The notes beneath the pieces were generated by a model. The model did no database searches and was not told the DNA's origin. It was given only the letters and a program-made list of their open reading frames with translations. DNA of 64,000 nucleotides from Treponema sp. J25 (GTDB taxonomy: Bacteria; Spirochaetota; Spirochaetia; Treponematales; Breznakiellaceae): assembly GCF_004343725.1 (NCBI RefSeq), contig NZ_PTQW01000016.1, forward strand, positions 1 to 64,000. Direction: 5' to 3'. Position numbers and translations under genes: made by a program. Shown here in pieces: positions 16,450 to 25,418 of this stretch; position 1 is the stretch's first letter; the number at the start of each line of letters is the position of its first letter.

Positions 16450-18498
16450 TCATGAGTCAGTATGGGCTCGTATGGATTTTTCTGCAACCTTTATCTCCGG
16501 ATGATCCGGGCTGCGCCGGGCAAAATCGATGGCCCGGCGGGCCGCTTCGGCAGGAAGGGTTGCGTAGGCACAGGTCTCCAACACTTCGATCCGGTCCACC
16601 AGACGGCCGGGGACCCCTCCGGCACGCTGTAACAGTTGGGCCACATCCCGGGCCCCTGCACCATGACGCCGGCCAATCCCAATAAAGATCCGCTGGCCCG
16701 CCCCATACGAAGAACCTCTTTTCGAAACAGTTCCGGCCTCGGCAGTACCCAGAACTTCAAAGCGATGGTGGAGCTGGCTTTTGAATTTTTCCCGGGGGAG
16801 GTTTTGTCCCTCTTTGAATCGCCGATGGTCCCCATCGGAGGCTGCTTCGCCCCATCGTCCCTTTTTCTTCGCCGTCGAGCCCCCCTGAAGAGAGCCGTTT
16901 CGCCGGGATCCAGAGGATTGCAGAGGACGACTTTGCCGACCTTCGAAGGGTCTATCCTTAAGTTCCACAAGAGGTCCGTAGCGGGAAGGATCCAGTTCGT
17001 TCCCAAAAGAAGCCCGCAGCACCAGTTCCAGCGCCCTCTGGGGGCCCACTTTTTCTGCCAGGGAGCGGGCTAAGCGATGGAGGGGATCCATACGGGGGGA
17101 ACCTGGTTCCTCCTCGGTGACACTCCACGGTCCACCCTCCGAAGGAACCGCCATACGCAGGTACGGCGGGTTTTGTTCTTCCGTAAAAGTTCCTTTTTCA
17201 GAGACGCCGGCATCGCCCCAGGGCTGCAGTTCCTTTTTATTCTGAAAAATCTCAACATCACCTACTTGATCAGGCTCGCCGGTTTCCTCAGAGGCCAATG
17301 AAAGGATCCGGGCAAGGACCCGCCGTTCACAGGCCTGGATAACCGCTTCTACAGAAGGAACAGGCAATACGCGGAGGGGAGACCCAAGGGTTTTCTCCAT
17401 GCTTCGGGAAAGGTGCTTAATCCGGCCCAGACTTTTAAGATCTCCAAAGGTAATGGCTACTCCCCGGCGGCCCGCTCGACCGGTTCGACCAATCCGGTGC
17501 ACGTAGGTTTCCGTATCGTTGGGAAGTTCCCAGTTGATCACATGGGTCAGTCGTTCAATATCGATGCCCCGGGCCGCCACGTCGGTGGCCACCAGGATGG
17601 TGGTCATCCGGGAGCGGAAACGCCGCAGGGTACGTTCCCGGGCTTCCTGCGAAAGGTCCCCGTGGATAGCTTCGGCGGCATAGCCGTTCTCCACCAGGCG
17701 ACGGGCAAGTTCATCGGTTTCCACCTTGGTGGGACAGAACACAAGGCCGTAAAATTCATCGGCCCCATCGATGATACGTCGCAGCGCCTCCAGGCGATCT
17801 TCCCGCCGAACCAACAGATAGTATTGATCCACCGCCGGCTTTTCTTCGAGGGAGCGGGTGTCTTCAACAATCTCCACGGGCCCAATAAAACGATGGACCA
17901 CATCCAGAATTTCCGGGGGCATGGTGGCCGAAAAAAGAGCGACCCGACGCTGGGGATTGGTAGCGGAAAAGATCTTCTCCACATCTTCAAAAAAGCCCAT
18001 GTCGAGCATCTCATCGGCCTCATCCAGGATAAACCAGTCGATGGCCGAAATATCCAGGCTCTTCCGTTCCAGATGATCCATTACCCGGCCGGGGGTCCCC
18101 ACGACAATCTCCACTCCCCGGGCCAATTCTCGGAGTTGGGCCCCCAGAGAGGCCCCCCCATACACCGCCGCAATGCGAGGGTACGGGCCACCCGCAAGGG
18201 AACGAATTTCCTTTGCCACCTGCAGGGCGAGTTCCCGGGTAGGGGTTAAAATAAGGGCCCGGGGTTTTGGGCTTGGTCCCTGTATGCGCTCCACCAGAGG
18301 AATGCCAAAGGCGGCGGTTTTACCGGTACCGGTACGGGCCTTGGCAATGAGGTGGCCCTCATCGGCCAAAAGCCGGGGTAAGGCAAGGACTTGAATCGAT
18401 GTTGGTGTGGTAAATCCCTTTGCCCGCAGGGCAGAAAGGACCCGTTCGGATAAACCGAATTGTTCAAAAGAGGAAACAGTTTCTTCTGTCATATACAT
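16450..18498 (-). CDS. DEAD-box RNA helicase with C-terminal DbpA-type RNA-binding domain
   Basis: A 682-residue ATP-dependent RNA helicase. Motif I ARTGTGKT is at residues 54-61, motif Ia PTREL near 86-90, motif II DEAD at 159-162, motif III SATMPP, and motifs V-VI ATDVAARGID...HRIGRTGRAG. After the RecA-like pair comes a low-complexity basic stretch and then, in the last ~75 residues, a DbpA RNA-binding fold (RIFIGIGRRHGAGARDVAQL ... VLETCAYATLPAEAA). Such enzymes act in ribosome assembly or mRNA decay, close to CsdA/DeaD and CshA. ATG codons at residues 1 and 3 are both possible. It is divergent from recQ and was once followed by another gene, now a relic. Confidence 0.95.
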   Translation of the reverse strand: MYMTEETVSSFEQFGLSERVLSALRAKGFTTPTSIQVLALPRLLADEGHLIAKARTGTGKTAAFGIPLVERIQGPSPKPRALILTPTRELALQVAKEIRSLAGGPYPRIAAVYGGASLGAQLRELARGVEIVVGTPGRVMDHLERKSLDISAIDWFILDEADEMLDMGFFEDVEKIFSATNPQRRVALFSATMPPEILDVVHRFIGPVEIVEDTRSLEEKPAVDQYYLLVRREDRLEALRRIIDGADEFYGLVFCPTKVETDELARRLVENGYAAEAIHGDLSQEARERTLRRFRSRMTTILVATDVAARGIDIERLTHVINWELPNDTETYVHRIGRTGRAGRRGVAITFGDLKSLGRIKHLSRSMEKTLGSPLRVLPVPSVEAVIQACERRVLARILSLASEETGEPDQVGDVEIFQNKKELQPWGDAGVSEKGTFTEEQNPPYLRMAVPSEGGPWSVTEEEPGSPRMDPLHRLARSLAEKVGPQRALELVLRASFGNELDPSRYGPLVELKDRPFEGRQSRPLQSSGSRRNGSLQGGSTAKKKGRWGEAASDGDHRRFKEGQNLPREKFKSQLHHRFEVLGTAEAGTVSKRGSSYGAGQRIFIGIGRRHGAGARDVAQLLQRAGGVPGRLVDRIEVLETCAYATLPAEAARRAIDFARRSPDHPEIKVAEKSIRAHTDS

Positions 18499-18903
18499 CC
18501 CTGGCGCATATCCCGACGGAGCGTCACAAAATCGGTAGGATAGCCTCTATTCGGGATAGACCGGTACCTCAGACAGGATTTATAAACGCTAGCAGCGGGA
18601 CGTTACGCCCATATAAAATACGGGGCCTTCTCCTACGCAAGGACAGCCCCTGCACCCCCTTTGGTCCCCCAAAGGGATAAAGGAATACATGGGTTCTCAA
18701 GATTAAAGAAAAAAACCTCTACAACCTTGTTCTGGACTCTACTATAGATGACCCTTTCCTGTCTAGAGGTTACGGTAAGCCTTTTGAAAACTTGGAGGAA
18801 CATCTTTTTCAGGCCTACCACAGGCATCAATCATTTCCCCGGCAAGGGCCACAAAATTCAATCAATATTATTCAATCAACATTGATGGATTTCTTCTTCT
18901 TTT
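18499..18903. other. Divergent intergenic region, no clear gene
   Basis: A 405-base gap between the divergent helicase genes. It contains an 8-bp hairpin CCCTTTGG-TCCC-CCAAAGGG (18657-18676) and a short minus-strand frame reading VALAGEMIDACGRPEKDVPP then SFQKAYRNL before a stop. That frame looks somewhat protein-like but is only ~31 codons and may be the end of a lost gene. No confident promoter was identified for either flanking gene. Confidence 0.4.
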
Positions 18904-18912
18904 TTGGTAGCT

Positions 18913-20598
18913 ATGATGAACAACAACATCCTCCTTTTTTCAGAGGTGGTTTCCCCTGAATCACCCCTTGCTACGGTTTCACAGGAGGGTCCTTTTACAG
19001 GAGAGGAGGCCCCCATTTCCCCCGACATCCTCAGCGCGGCGGCCCAACAGATCTTTGGACTTTCTTATCTTTATCCTTACCAGCGGCTCGTAATCACCAA
19101 TATCCTGGAAGGCGCTCAAAGGGCTGGCATTTCCCTTATGGGGCCGCCAGAGCTTATGCGGGCCTTTCAAGAGAATCCAGAGCAGGCTCAAGGAGCAGAG
19201 ATAGATCCTGAAGCACAGGAACCACCAGGGGCTAGAGGTTCTGAAGCACAGGACGGGATAGAGGAACGGGCCGGGGCATACCAGCATCAGATTGTGGTGC
19301 TCCCCACCGGTGCCGGTAAGTCCCTGTGTTTTTTGCTCCCCGCCCTTCTTATGGAACGGCCAACCCTGGTGTTATATCCCCTCCTTGCCCTGATGGAAGA
19401 TCAGCGGCGACGCCTTGAGGCCCGGGGTATCCAGCCCCTTATACTGCGGGGAGGACAGACCGCCGAAGAGCGGCATCATATCTGGGATCGCCTTCGGGAA
19501 CACAGGGCGGGGACCATCCTTATTGCCAATCCAGAAGTGCTCTGTACGCCCTCCGTCTGGGAACATCTTCCGGGGCTCACGATTGGGCAGGTGGTTGTTG
19601 ATGAAGCCCACTGTGTCAGCGAATGGGGAGAAAGTTTTCGGCCTTCCTATTTGGAAATAGGAAATATCATTCAACAGTGTAAGGCTCCCCTGGTTACGGC
19701 TTTTACCGCCACCGCATCTCCGCCGGTGCTGGAAAAGATCCGCCACTACATTTTTCCCGACGGTGAAGCCCATACCATCCTCGCCAACCCCGATCGGCCG
19801 AACATTTCCTATCAATGTCAGGGAGCCGTTCTTAAGGACCTGGCAGTTCGGGATATCCTCCGTTCCGTAGAACGGCCCGCCATCGTGTTTTGTGGTTCCC
19901 GGACCCGCACCTGGGAACTCGCCCACTACCTGGCCTTTTACTATGGCTACGAGAGGGTTCGCTTTTACCATGCGGGGCTCAAAAAAGAAGAAAAAAAGGC
20001 CATAGAAGAATGGTTCTTCGCCAGTCAGGAGGGCATTCTCGTGGCCACCTGTGCCTATGGGATGGGGGTGGACAAGAGCAATATCCGAACGGTTATCCAC
20101 AGGGATATACCTCCCAGTGTGGAAGCCTACCTACAAGAAGCCGGACGGGCCGGCAGGGATGGCAATCCCAGCACGGCCATTCTGGTGTGGGGGCCAGAGG
20201 ATGAACTAGGCAGGGGACGAAGGACCGATGCCTACCATTTTCAACGGTATCAGGAACTTTTCGCATATGGCCGTAGCGCAGACCGTTGTCGACGGGAACA
20301 ACTCCTTGCTTTCTTAGGCCACGAAGGGACAAGCTGTGTCCCCGGCCCCACCGCCTGTGACGTCTGTCAGGGAAAGGCCAATTCCCAGTGGCGGGAAACA
20401 AGAGCCTTGGTGGAATATGTCAAAAAACATCCCCGCCGTTTTACGGTCCCCGAGCTTTCCCAGCTTCTTATGGAGTCCCTTTTTGGCTGTTCCTTTCAGG
20501 AAGGAGAGAGACTGCTCCGCCATTTAGTCCAGACTGGGTACTTGAAGGAGCGTCGCTCCTGGTGGCTTCGGGGAAGACTGGAAGCGCCTCGCCGGTAG
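18913..20598 (+). CDS. RecQ-like ATP-dependent DNA helicase
   Basis: About 561 residues from the ATG at 18913. An upstream TTG at 18904 is also in frame, and neither has a clear ribosome binding site. Motifs: P-loop LPTGAGKS (residues ~130-137), VVVDEAHCVSEWGESFRP (motif II and aromatic-rich region), FTATASPP, and MGVDKSNIRTVIH followed by QEAGRAGRDG (motif VI). The zinc-binding region has CRREQLLAFLG and CVPGPTACDVC. Unlike standard RecQ, ~55 residues rich in Glu, Gln and Pro are inserted between the N-terminal YPYQ motif and the P-loop. The winged-helix end is short and no HRDC domain is visible. Function: unwinding DNA during recombination and repair. Confidence 0.9.
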   Translation: MMNNNILLFSEVVSPESPLATVSQEGPFTGEEAPISPDILSAAAQQIFGLSYLYPYQRLVITNILEGAQRAGISLMGPPELMRAFQENPEQAQGAEIDPEAQEPPGARGSEAQDGIEERAGAYQHQIVVLPTGAGKSLCFLLPALLMERPTLVLYPLLALMEDQRRRLEARGIQPLILRGGQTAEERHHIWDRLREHRAGTILIANPEVLCTPSVWEHLPGLTIGQVVVDEAHCVSEWGESFRPSYLEIGNIIQQCKAPLVTAFTATASPPVLEKIRHYIFPDGEAHTILANPDRPNISYQCQGAVLKDLAVRDILRSVERPAIVFCGSRTRTWELAHYLAFYYGYERVRFYHAGLKKEEKKAIEEWFFASQEGILVATCAYGMGVDKSNIRTVIHRDIPPSVEAYLQEAGRAGRDGNPSTAILVWGPEDELGRGRRTDAYHFQRYQELFAYGRSADRCRREQLLAFLGHEGTSCVPGPTACDVCQGKANSQWRETRALVEYVKKHPRRFTVPELSQLLMESLFGCSFQEGERLLRHLVQTGYLKERRSWWLRGRLEAPRR

Positions 20599-20709
20599 GT
20601 AATATAGGCCCTTCTTCCTGGTTGCACTAAGCACCACCTGTTTACTTTTTCGGGGGAAACGGACCCTGTCGCTCACCCTGTAGAGAACTCGCCCCCTTTT
20701 GCACAGAGC

Positions 20710-20943
20710 TTACTCTACCTCTACCTCGGGGGTCTCAGCATTGGTTGAAGGAGAGACCTCTTTCTTGGGGCGCTTTTTTTTGGGTTTATTACTTTCTAGC
20801 ATCAAAAAGGAACGGGGCCGTCGGTTAAGGCGAGCCACATAGAGGACGAGGGAAAAATAAAAAATAACAACCAGGGTAACCGCCCACACTTCCCAGGAAA
20901 GGAGGACCCCTTTTAATAAAAACCACAGGTCTGTCATCATCAT
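20710..20943 (-). CDS. Small single-span membrane protein of unknown function
   Basis: A 77-residue protein (three consecutive ATG codons; the third is also possible, after AAGAGG). Residues ~17-37 form one transmembrane helix (VWAVTLVVIFYFSLVLYVA), followed by a basic segment (RLNRRPRSF, KPKKKRPKKE) and an acidic tail, giving an inside-out arrangement with a charged cytoplasmic tail. It is not recognised as a known family. It lies 94 bases downstream of the exported protein gene at 21038 on the same strand and may be co-transcribed. Confidence 0.6.
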   Translation of the reverse strand: MMMTDLWFLLKGVLLSWEVWAVTLVVIFYFSLVLYVARLNRRPRSFLMLESNKPKKKRPKKEVSPSTNAETPEVEVE

Positions 20944-21037
20944 CCTCTTCTTGACCTTCTATTGGTATATCTCCTGCCTAGCCCTATCCTTACCTTTGAA
21001 GGGCCCCAAAACCCAGGACACCCTCGGCGGGGACCTT

Positions 21038-21982
21038 CTAAAATCGATATCCCTGGCTATTCAACCACGTTTTGAATTCCCCGTCGGTAGCACAGACCGC
21101 GGCCTGCTGGAGCAGGAAGGGGTCCGACAAAATGGTGTCCAGGGTATCCACATCCCATTGAATGGCATCCAAATAGGTAAGACTTTCTGGACCATCGGAC
21201 GTAAAAAGCACGTATACTATTCCCTGCACAAAAATATCCCGTCCCCGGCCCAGAAGTTTTTTCCGTTCCCCCACCGTGGGAACCAAAAAAACCGCCTCAG
21301 ACTGGAGGGCCCGGACAAGGCGCTCCCCTGCCACAGTACCCAGGAGGCCCGGTAACTGGCTGAGCCAGCCCTCAAGGCGTCGCTCCATTTCCTGGATCCG
21401 CTGGGGATCCCGATCTACATCCAGTCCCCGGTGTTTTAACAGGGCCTTGTGCATCTCGTTGGTTATGCCCCGATGGGCCCAGAGGTCCTGGTATGAATGG
21501 GTAAGCACCCCCAAAAGGTAAAGCCCATCTCGCAAAGCCCGGGGATTGGTATCGGCACTTTCCAGAAGATGCCGCACCCGAGAGAGCCCCGAATGCATGT
21601 GCTGGATATACTCCCTCAATGCCGCCGTTTCAATCTGGATAAGCTCTTCGGAGGAATACTTCTTTTTATATGAAAAACTTTTGGTCTGGGCATGGGGATA
21701 CAGGGGACCAAAGAAGAACATATCTATGTCCCGGGCCGCATCGGCCATAAGATTTGCCGCATAGTAAGGATCCCACCGATACTCTTTAATGCCATACACG
21801 GGCATGGTTTTAACTAACTGGGCCGTCCCCAGGGGGCTTCCAAAAACCTTTTGCAGGGTCTTCCCCAGGGTATACATGTGGGAACCCGGATCATTGGAAA
21901 AACCCTCAAAGGCCCAGCCATACCTTCCCCAGCCTATGACAAGCCCCAGAACTCCCAGGAATCGAAGCCAGGACCGCTTCAT
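21038..21982 (-). CDS. Exported protein with zinc-dependent phospholipase C-like motif
   Basis: A 314-residue protein with an N-terminal signal peptide (MKRSWLRFLGVLGLVIGW, cleavage after YGWA). The central helix LYLLGVLTHSYQDLWAHRG followed by ITNEMH, together with the early NDPGSHMYTLGK and an aspartate-rich DAARDIDMFF stretch, recalls the all-helical zinc-dependent phospholipase C/S1-P1 nuclease fold, in which His and Asp residues bind three zinc ions. Homology is not certain. A surface or periplasmic hydrolase is a reasonable guess, a structural protein the alternative. The gene is one base from the membrane protein gene upstream, so the two form an operon. Confidence 0.7.
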   Translation of the reverse strand: MKRSWLRFLGVLGLVIGWGRYGWAFEGFSNDPGSHMYTLGKTLQKVFGSPLGTAQLVKTMPVYGIKEYRWDPYYAANLMADAARDIDMFFFGPLYPHAQTKSFSYKKKYSSEELIQIETAALREYIQHMHSGLSRVRHLLESADTNPRALRDGLYLLGVLTHSYQDLWAHRGITNEMHKALLKHRGLDVDRDPQRIQEMERRLEGWLSQLPGLLGTVAGERLVRALQSEAVFLVPTVGERKKLLGRGRDIFVQGIVYVLFTSDGPESLTYLDAIQWDVDTLDTILSDPFLLQQAAVCATDGEFKTWLNSQGYRF

Positions 21983-21983
21983 A

Positions 21984-22571
21984 TCAGGCTCCTAAAAATC
22001 GAGACAGGTAGTGGATCAGGGCTTCCCCGCCTTGCACCAGGAGGGCAAAGACCAGCCCCGATACGATAGAGGCAAGCAATTCCGTTCTTGTTTCCCGTTC
22101 ATCCTGGACCGACCCACTGCGGGAGATGATCTCTACCAGGATTAACATGAGGGCGATAAAGAGGGCCAGGGCCGCCGAATAATATACGAGCCCCATACGG
22201 CGAATATACCGATAAAAGGCGTCGGAAATCATAAAGATCCCCGAGGAAAGGATGCCCCGCCAGAACGACACCATATACTGGCGGGTATGGACCCCCTTGC
22301 TAATAATGGAGACCACCACCAGGGCCAGAATCACCATGAGGGTCCCCAGGGATACTCCCGAAATCAGGTTCTGGTTCAAGGTACGGTCAAGCCGGGCCAG
22401 GGTAACTTCCGCTTCATCAAGCACAATATCAAAGGGATGAAAGAGTTCCTGGACTATCAGAAATGCGGCCCCCACAATAAGCATGATGATAACGCCATAG
22501 GTAAGGCGGGAAAGGAAACGCTTAAGTCGACTGGTGGGTTTTCGCACCACTACCATACGCTGCTTCTGCAT
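21984..22571 (-). CDS. Multi-pass membrane protein of unknown function
   Basis: About 195 residues from the ATG at 22571, chosen because AGGAG lies 8 bases upstream; a TTG at 22598 extends the frame. Four hydrophobic helices are visible (LTYGVIIMLIVGAAFLIV; LGTLMVILALVVVSIIS; LVYYSAALALFIALMLILV; LLASIVSGLVFALLVQG) with a basic N terminus. It is not a recognised transporter or enzyme. It precedes the exported phospholipase-like protein with a one-base gap. Confidence 0.72.
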   Translation of the reverse strand: MQKQRMVVVRKPTSRLKRFLSRLTYGVIIMLIVGAAFLIVQELFHPFDIVLDEAEVTLARLDRTLNQNLISGVSLGTLMVILALVVVSIISKGVHTRQYMVSFWRGILSSGIFMISDAFYRYIRRMGLVYYSAALALFIALMLILVEIISRSGSVQDERETRTELLASIVSGLVFALLVQGGEALIHYLSRFLGA

Positions 22572-22598
22572 AGCCATCACTCCTGCTTCACAGTACAA

Positions 22599-22786
22599 TT
22601 TTTCTCACGGACCGGGGCCCCTCCTCTCGAATTCCCCGGGACTGGCCGGCAAACCCTTTTTCCCATCCCCTGCACCGACCGGGGCCCCTTTTTTACATCT
22701 TCCTGCACCGGCAGAAAAACTTTGGTCCGCCGAGGGCCGACCGGGGAAGGTATTCCGCACCCCGAACACACCGAAGGAAACCCTTT
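22599..22786. other. GC-rich low-complexity spacer
   Basis: Contains short direct repeats: ACCGGGGCCCCT twice, GACCGGGGA once, and CCTGCACCG twice (around 22611, 22676 and 22738). No coding signal or clear terminator. It resembles in composition the other GC-rich spacers of the window but shares no long block with them. Confidence 0.4.
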
Positions 22787-23674
22787 TCAGAGGTCCCCTA
22801 TAGAGACTAAATCAGAGAGGTCCTGGATGACAAGATCGGGAACAAGATTTTGACAGAGCCGGTTGCCCTCCCGCAATCGGAGAGAACGACCATCGCCGGC
22901 AAAGAGGACCGTCCTGAATCCCACCATATGGGCGCCGTACACATCATTCAACATATCGTTTCCTACATACAGCACCTGGCTGGCCTCTATGCCCCGTTTT
23001 TCAAGGGCCCCTCGAGCCTGTTTAAACAGGGTTGGCGAGGGTTTTGCCTCTCCTACTTCAAAGGAATATATACAAAGGTCTAGCGCAAAACCCGCCGCTT
23101 CCAAGGATTTCCCCAAAACGGCTTCGAGCATTAAGGGGGTGTAAAATTGGGCATTCGACACGATCCCCAATACAAGGGACCCACGCCCAAGCTCACGGAG
23201 ACATTCTTCCAGATGGGGCATGGGATACACCGGATTAATCGCCAGTTCGTAGCGCAGAGCCAGTTCCTGGGGATCCACATCTTCTCTTTTTCCGGGGAGG
23301 CGGGCCCACAGTTCCTCCACCCGCACCTCCGGATAGGGGGTAGTGGCATACTGGCGAAGATGCTCTGCCTGCACCGCATCCCTGAAGAAGGCCTTTAGTT
23401 CTTCCCCTGTCATGTCTTCGGTTGCCCACAGGGCCACCGCGTCGGCGGACCCCCGCAGATACTCGGTTTGAATAGCCATGTCTCCCGTGGCAGACTGCAG
23501 AAGCGTCCCATACACATCAAAGAGCACCGCCCGAATCTGCCAATCCTTCGGCTGATACGACGGATACAGACGCCCCCCGAACGGCTCCGGGAGTTTCCCA
23601 ATCCCCTCCGGAGTCAGAGGACGAAGGGATTCTCGAATCAGGGCCAAAAACTCAGTCTTTTTCTGTTCATCCAT
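22787..23674 (-). CDS. HAD-family hydrolase
   Basis: A 295-residue haloacid-dehalogenase-superfamily phosphatase or dehalogenase. Motif I is VLFDVYGTL with nucleophile Asp53; the +2 position is Tyr instead of Asp, as in dehalogenase-type members. Motif II is LGIVSNA, motif III the Lys in GEAKPSPTLF, and motif IV VGNDMLNDVYGAHMVG. The cap is of the small helical type. An extra ~45 N-terminal residues precede motif I. Substrate unknown. It is followed 20 bases upstream on the same strand by the glycosyltransferase gene, so the two probably form one transcript. Confidence 0.9.
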   Translation of the reverse strand: MDEQKKTEFLALIRESLRPLTPEGIGKLPEPFGGRLYPSYQPKDWQIRAVLFDVYGTLLQSATGDMAIQTEYLRGSADAVALWATEDMTGEELKAFFRDAVQAEHLRQYATTPYPEVRVEELWARLPGKREDVDPQELALRYELAINPVYPMPHLEECLRELGRGSLVLGIVSNAQFYTPLMLEAVLGKSLEAAGFALDLCIYSFEVGEAKPSPTLFKQARGALEKRGIEASQVLYVGNDMLNDVYGAHMVGFRTVLFAGDGRSLRLREGNRLCQNLVPDLVIQDLSDLVSIGDL

Positions 23675-23694
23675 AGGAAGTACGCATCCGTTTA

Positions 23695-25158
23695 CTACAG
23701 TAATCCTATCCCCACTAAAGAAACCTTAAGGGGATCCAGGAAAAGGTCTAGGAGAATAGACCGGGAAATATGCATCCTGACAGGGTGCTCCTGTACCCCC
23801 CGATAGGCTGCAAGGAGGCGATCCAGGATAACCTGTTCCCGATAGTGCTGGAACACCCGCGTTTTATTTGCTTCTATGAGGGCAGGATCCTCGTTCCAGT
23901 TCTGTAGATTCTGAAGAAAAGGATTGAGTTCCCGCAGATCCTCTTGCACCGCTTCGTTGGAAGCCGCCATGGTAATCACATCCCGCTGCAGTTCCTCATC
24001 CATCCTGCCAAAATCAAAGACCTCCCGGGAAAAAAGGTCATCCGTAATCAATTTAAGCACATGGGGGGCCAGTTCAAGATTGAAGTCTTCATACACCTTT
24101 CGCAGGGTTCCTTCTATTTTTTTCCGAAGTATTACCGGCGGAATATAAGCAAAGGGAATATCTATACGTTCGTACAAATCGGGGAATTGGAGCCCCTCTT
24201 TCTCAAAGTCACTACACACATAATCAATCCGCCGCCCTATGACGGCCCGCCCGGCAGTCCAGGGTTCCAGGAAACAGAATCCAAAGCCTTCTTTTACCGA
24301 GGTGGTGATAATTGCCCGGGCCCGGCCGTACAGTTCCGGTAGAGGATGATGGAGACCCACTTCGAATTCTACAGGAAGACGCAGGTCCTGGGCCAATTGT
24401 TTCCAGGACTGGTAGATGGGTTCGTCCCGGGAAGACGTGGGTGGCAAGGTTATGGCAAGCCTGGTCCCCCGGGGAAGAAAGAGGGACAGGAGCAGGGCTT
24501 CCCCCAGATTTTTTCGCCGAATGCCCCGGACGGGATACAAAAAGAGATCCCGCTCGTGTTGCTCCACTCCTGAAGGGGAACTTTGAATGGGTACCACCAC
24601 ATTCGGTATAATGTGCACCCCTTCTCGCAGAGCCCCCGCCCGGATCATAAAAGAATAATCCCGGCTATTGATCACCCCATAATGACAATCATCAGGATAG
24701 GCCACTGAAAAGGCATACACATCGGGCCGAAAGTCCTCTGCAAAATCATGGACCTGGAGAAAGAGGGGTATCCCCCGCTCTTTCAGAAGCGCCAAGGCTG
24801 GCAACAATTGTCTGTTTTTACGCAAGAGAGGATTGTGTACATGGAGGACGTCTATCGAAGAAAACGATTTTGCTATGGCCTTTTCAAGATGCCGGGCGAG
24901 GTCCTCTGCCGAAACCTCTTTTTGATGGGGACCTTCTTTTTCTCTCCCTGCAATTGGCGGAACTCCCGTTTCGTACAGCTTTCCCTCATATCCCAGGCCA
25001 GGGATTTCTACAATCGGGATATCAGACAGGGCCTTTCCTTTCTGGCCCGTAAAAACAACCACCCTATGACCAGCCCGCTGCAACATCCGGGCCTGCTGGA
25101 GGAGTACCGTCGTGACTCCCCCCTGGAGCAGATGATAATGAACTAATCCTATTTGCAC
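23695..25158 (-). CDS. Glycosyltransferase, GT-B fold (GT4-like)
   Basis: A 487-residue protein with a GTG start preceded by AAGGAG at 6 bases. The N terminus (MQIGLVHYHLLQGGVTTVLL) is the Rossmann opening with a Gly-rich acceptor loop, followed by RAGHRVVVFTGQKG. A C-terminal nucleotide-sugar site is suggested by RAIITTSVKEGFGFCFLEPW (the ExFG(F/L)xxxE-type motif) and AVIGRRIDYVCSDFE. It has no membrane span and probably works at the cytoplasmic face. Donor and acceptor are unknown; glucosylglycerate- or trehalose-synthase-like enzymes look similar. It is transcribed with the HAD gene, which might act on a phosphorylated product. Confidence 0.85.
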   Translation of the reverse strand: MQIGLVHYHLLQGGVTTVLLQQARMLQRAGHRVVVFTGQKGKALSDIPIVEIPGLGYEGKLYETGVPPIAGREKEGPHQKEVSAEDLARHLEKAIAKSFSSIDVLHVHNPLLRKNRQLLPALALLKERGIPLFLQVHDFAEDFRPDVYAFSVAYPDDCHYGVINSRDYSFMIRAGALREGVHIIPNVVVPIQSSPSGVEQHERDLFLYPVRGIRRKNLGEALLLSLFLPRGTRLAITLPPTSSRDEPIYQSWKQLAQDLRLPVEFEVGLHHPLPELYGRARAIITTSVKEGFGFCFLEPWTAGRAVIGRRIDYVCSDFEKEGLQFPDLYERIDIPFAYIPPVILRKKIEGTLRKVYEDFNLELAPHVLKLITDDLFSREVFDFGRMDEELQRDVITMAASNEAVQEDLRELNPFLQNLQNWNEDPALIEANKTRVFQHYREQVILDRLLAAYRGVQEHPVRMHISRSILLDLFLDPLKVSLVGIGLL

Positions 25159-25299
25159 CGCCGCGCTCCTTCTTCGCCACTTCTTGTCATTCTCTTTATT
25201 CTATTCTATAACAACTATCCTGCCAATAATATACTGCAAATTCCCTGCGGCCCATCAATTTTTCTGGTAAAACCCACGAATTCTCTTAAATTCGAAATA

Positions 25300-25352
25300 A
25301 CACTTTATATAGAGTATTCATCCTTTACATTACACCATTAGTATGGTATTAT
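25300..25352 (+). promoter_or_regulatory. nrdJ promoter overlapped by two NrdR-like boxes
   Basis: TTTACA (25324-25329), 17 bases, TATTAT (25347-25352) form a good promoter. Two 16-base sites, ACACTTTATATAGAGT (25300-25315) and ACACCATTAGTATGGT (25332-25347), resemble the NrdR box and have centres exactly 32 bp apart, the spacing expected for cooperative NrdR binding on one DNA face. The second overlaps the spacer and the -10. The leader to the nrdJ ATG is ~60 bases. No cobalamin riboswitch was recognised. Confidence 0.5.
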
Positions 25353-25418
25353 AAGAATATTGATAATGATACGGCTAACAGAGCATCATAGACCGTGGAC
25401 AGAAACAAGGAGCATCCT

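Noticed and set aside
18770-18870. Short minus-strand frame with GEMIDACGRPEKDVPP as a gene
   Set aside because: Only ~31 codons after a stop, no start context or homologous pattern; noted as a weak relic only.
23410-23601. Overlapping short frames in the HAD gene on the same strand
   Set aside because: They are frame shadows without ribosome sites; the HAD frame carries all four superfamily motifs intact.
25160-25418. Cobalamin riboswitch upstream of nrdJ
   Set aside because: The leader is AT-rich and only ~60 bases from the predicted start; no B12-box-like conserved segment was found.
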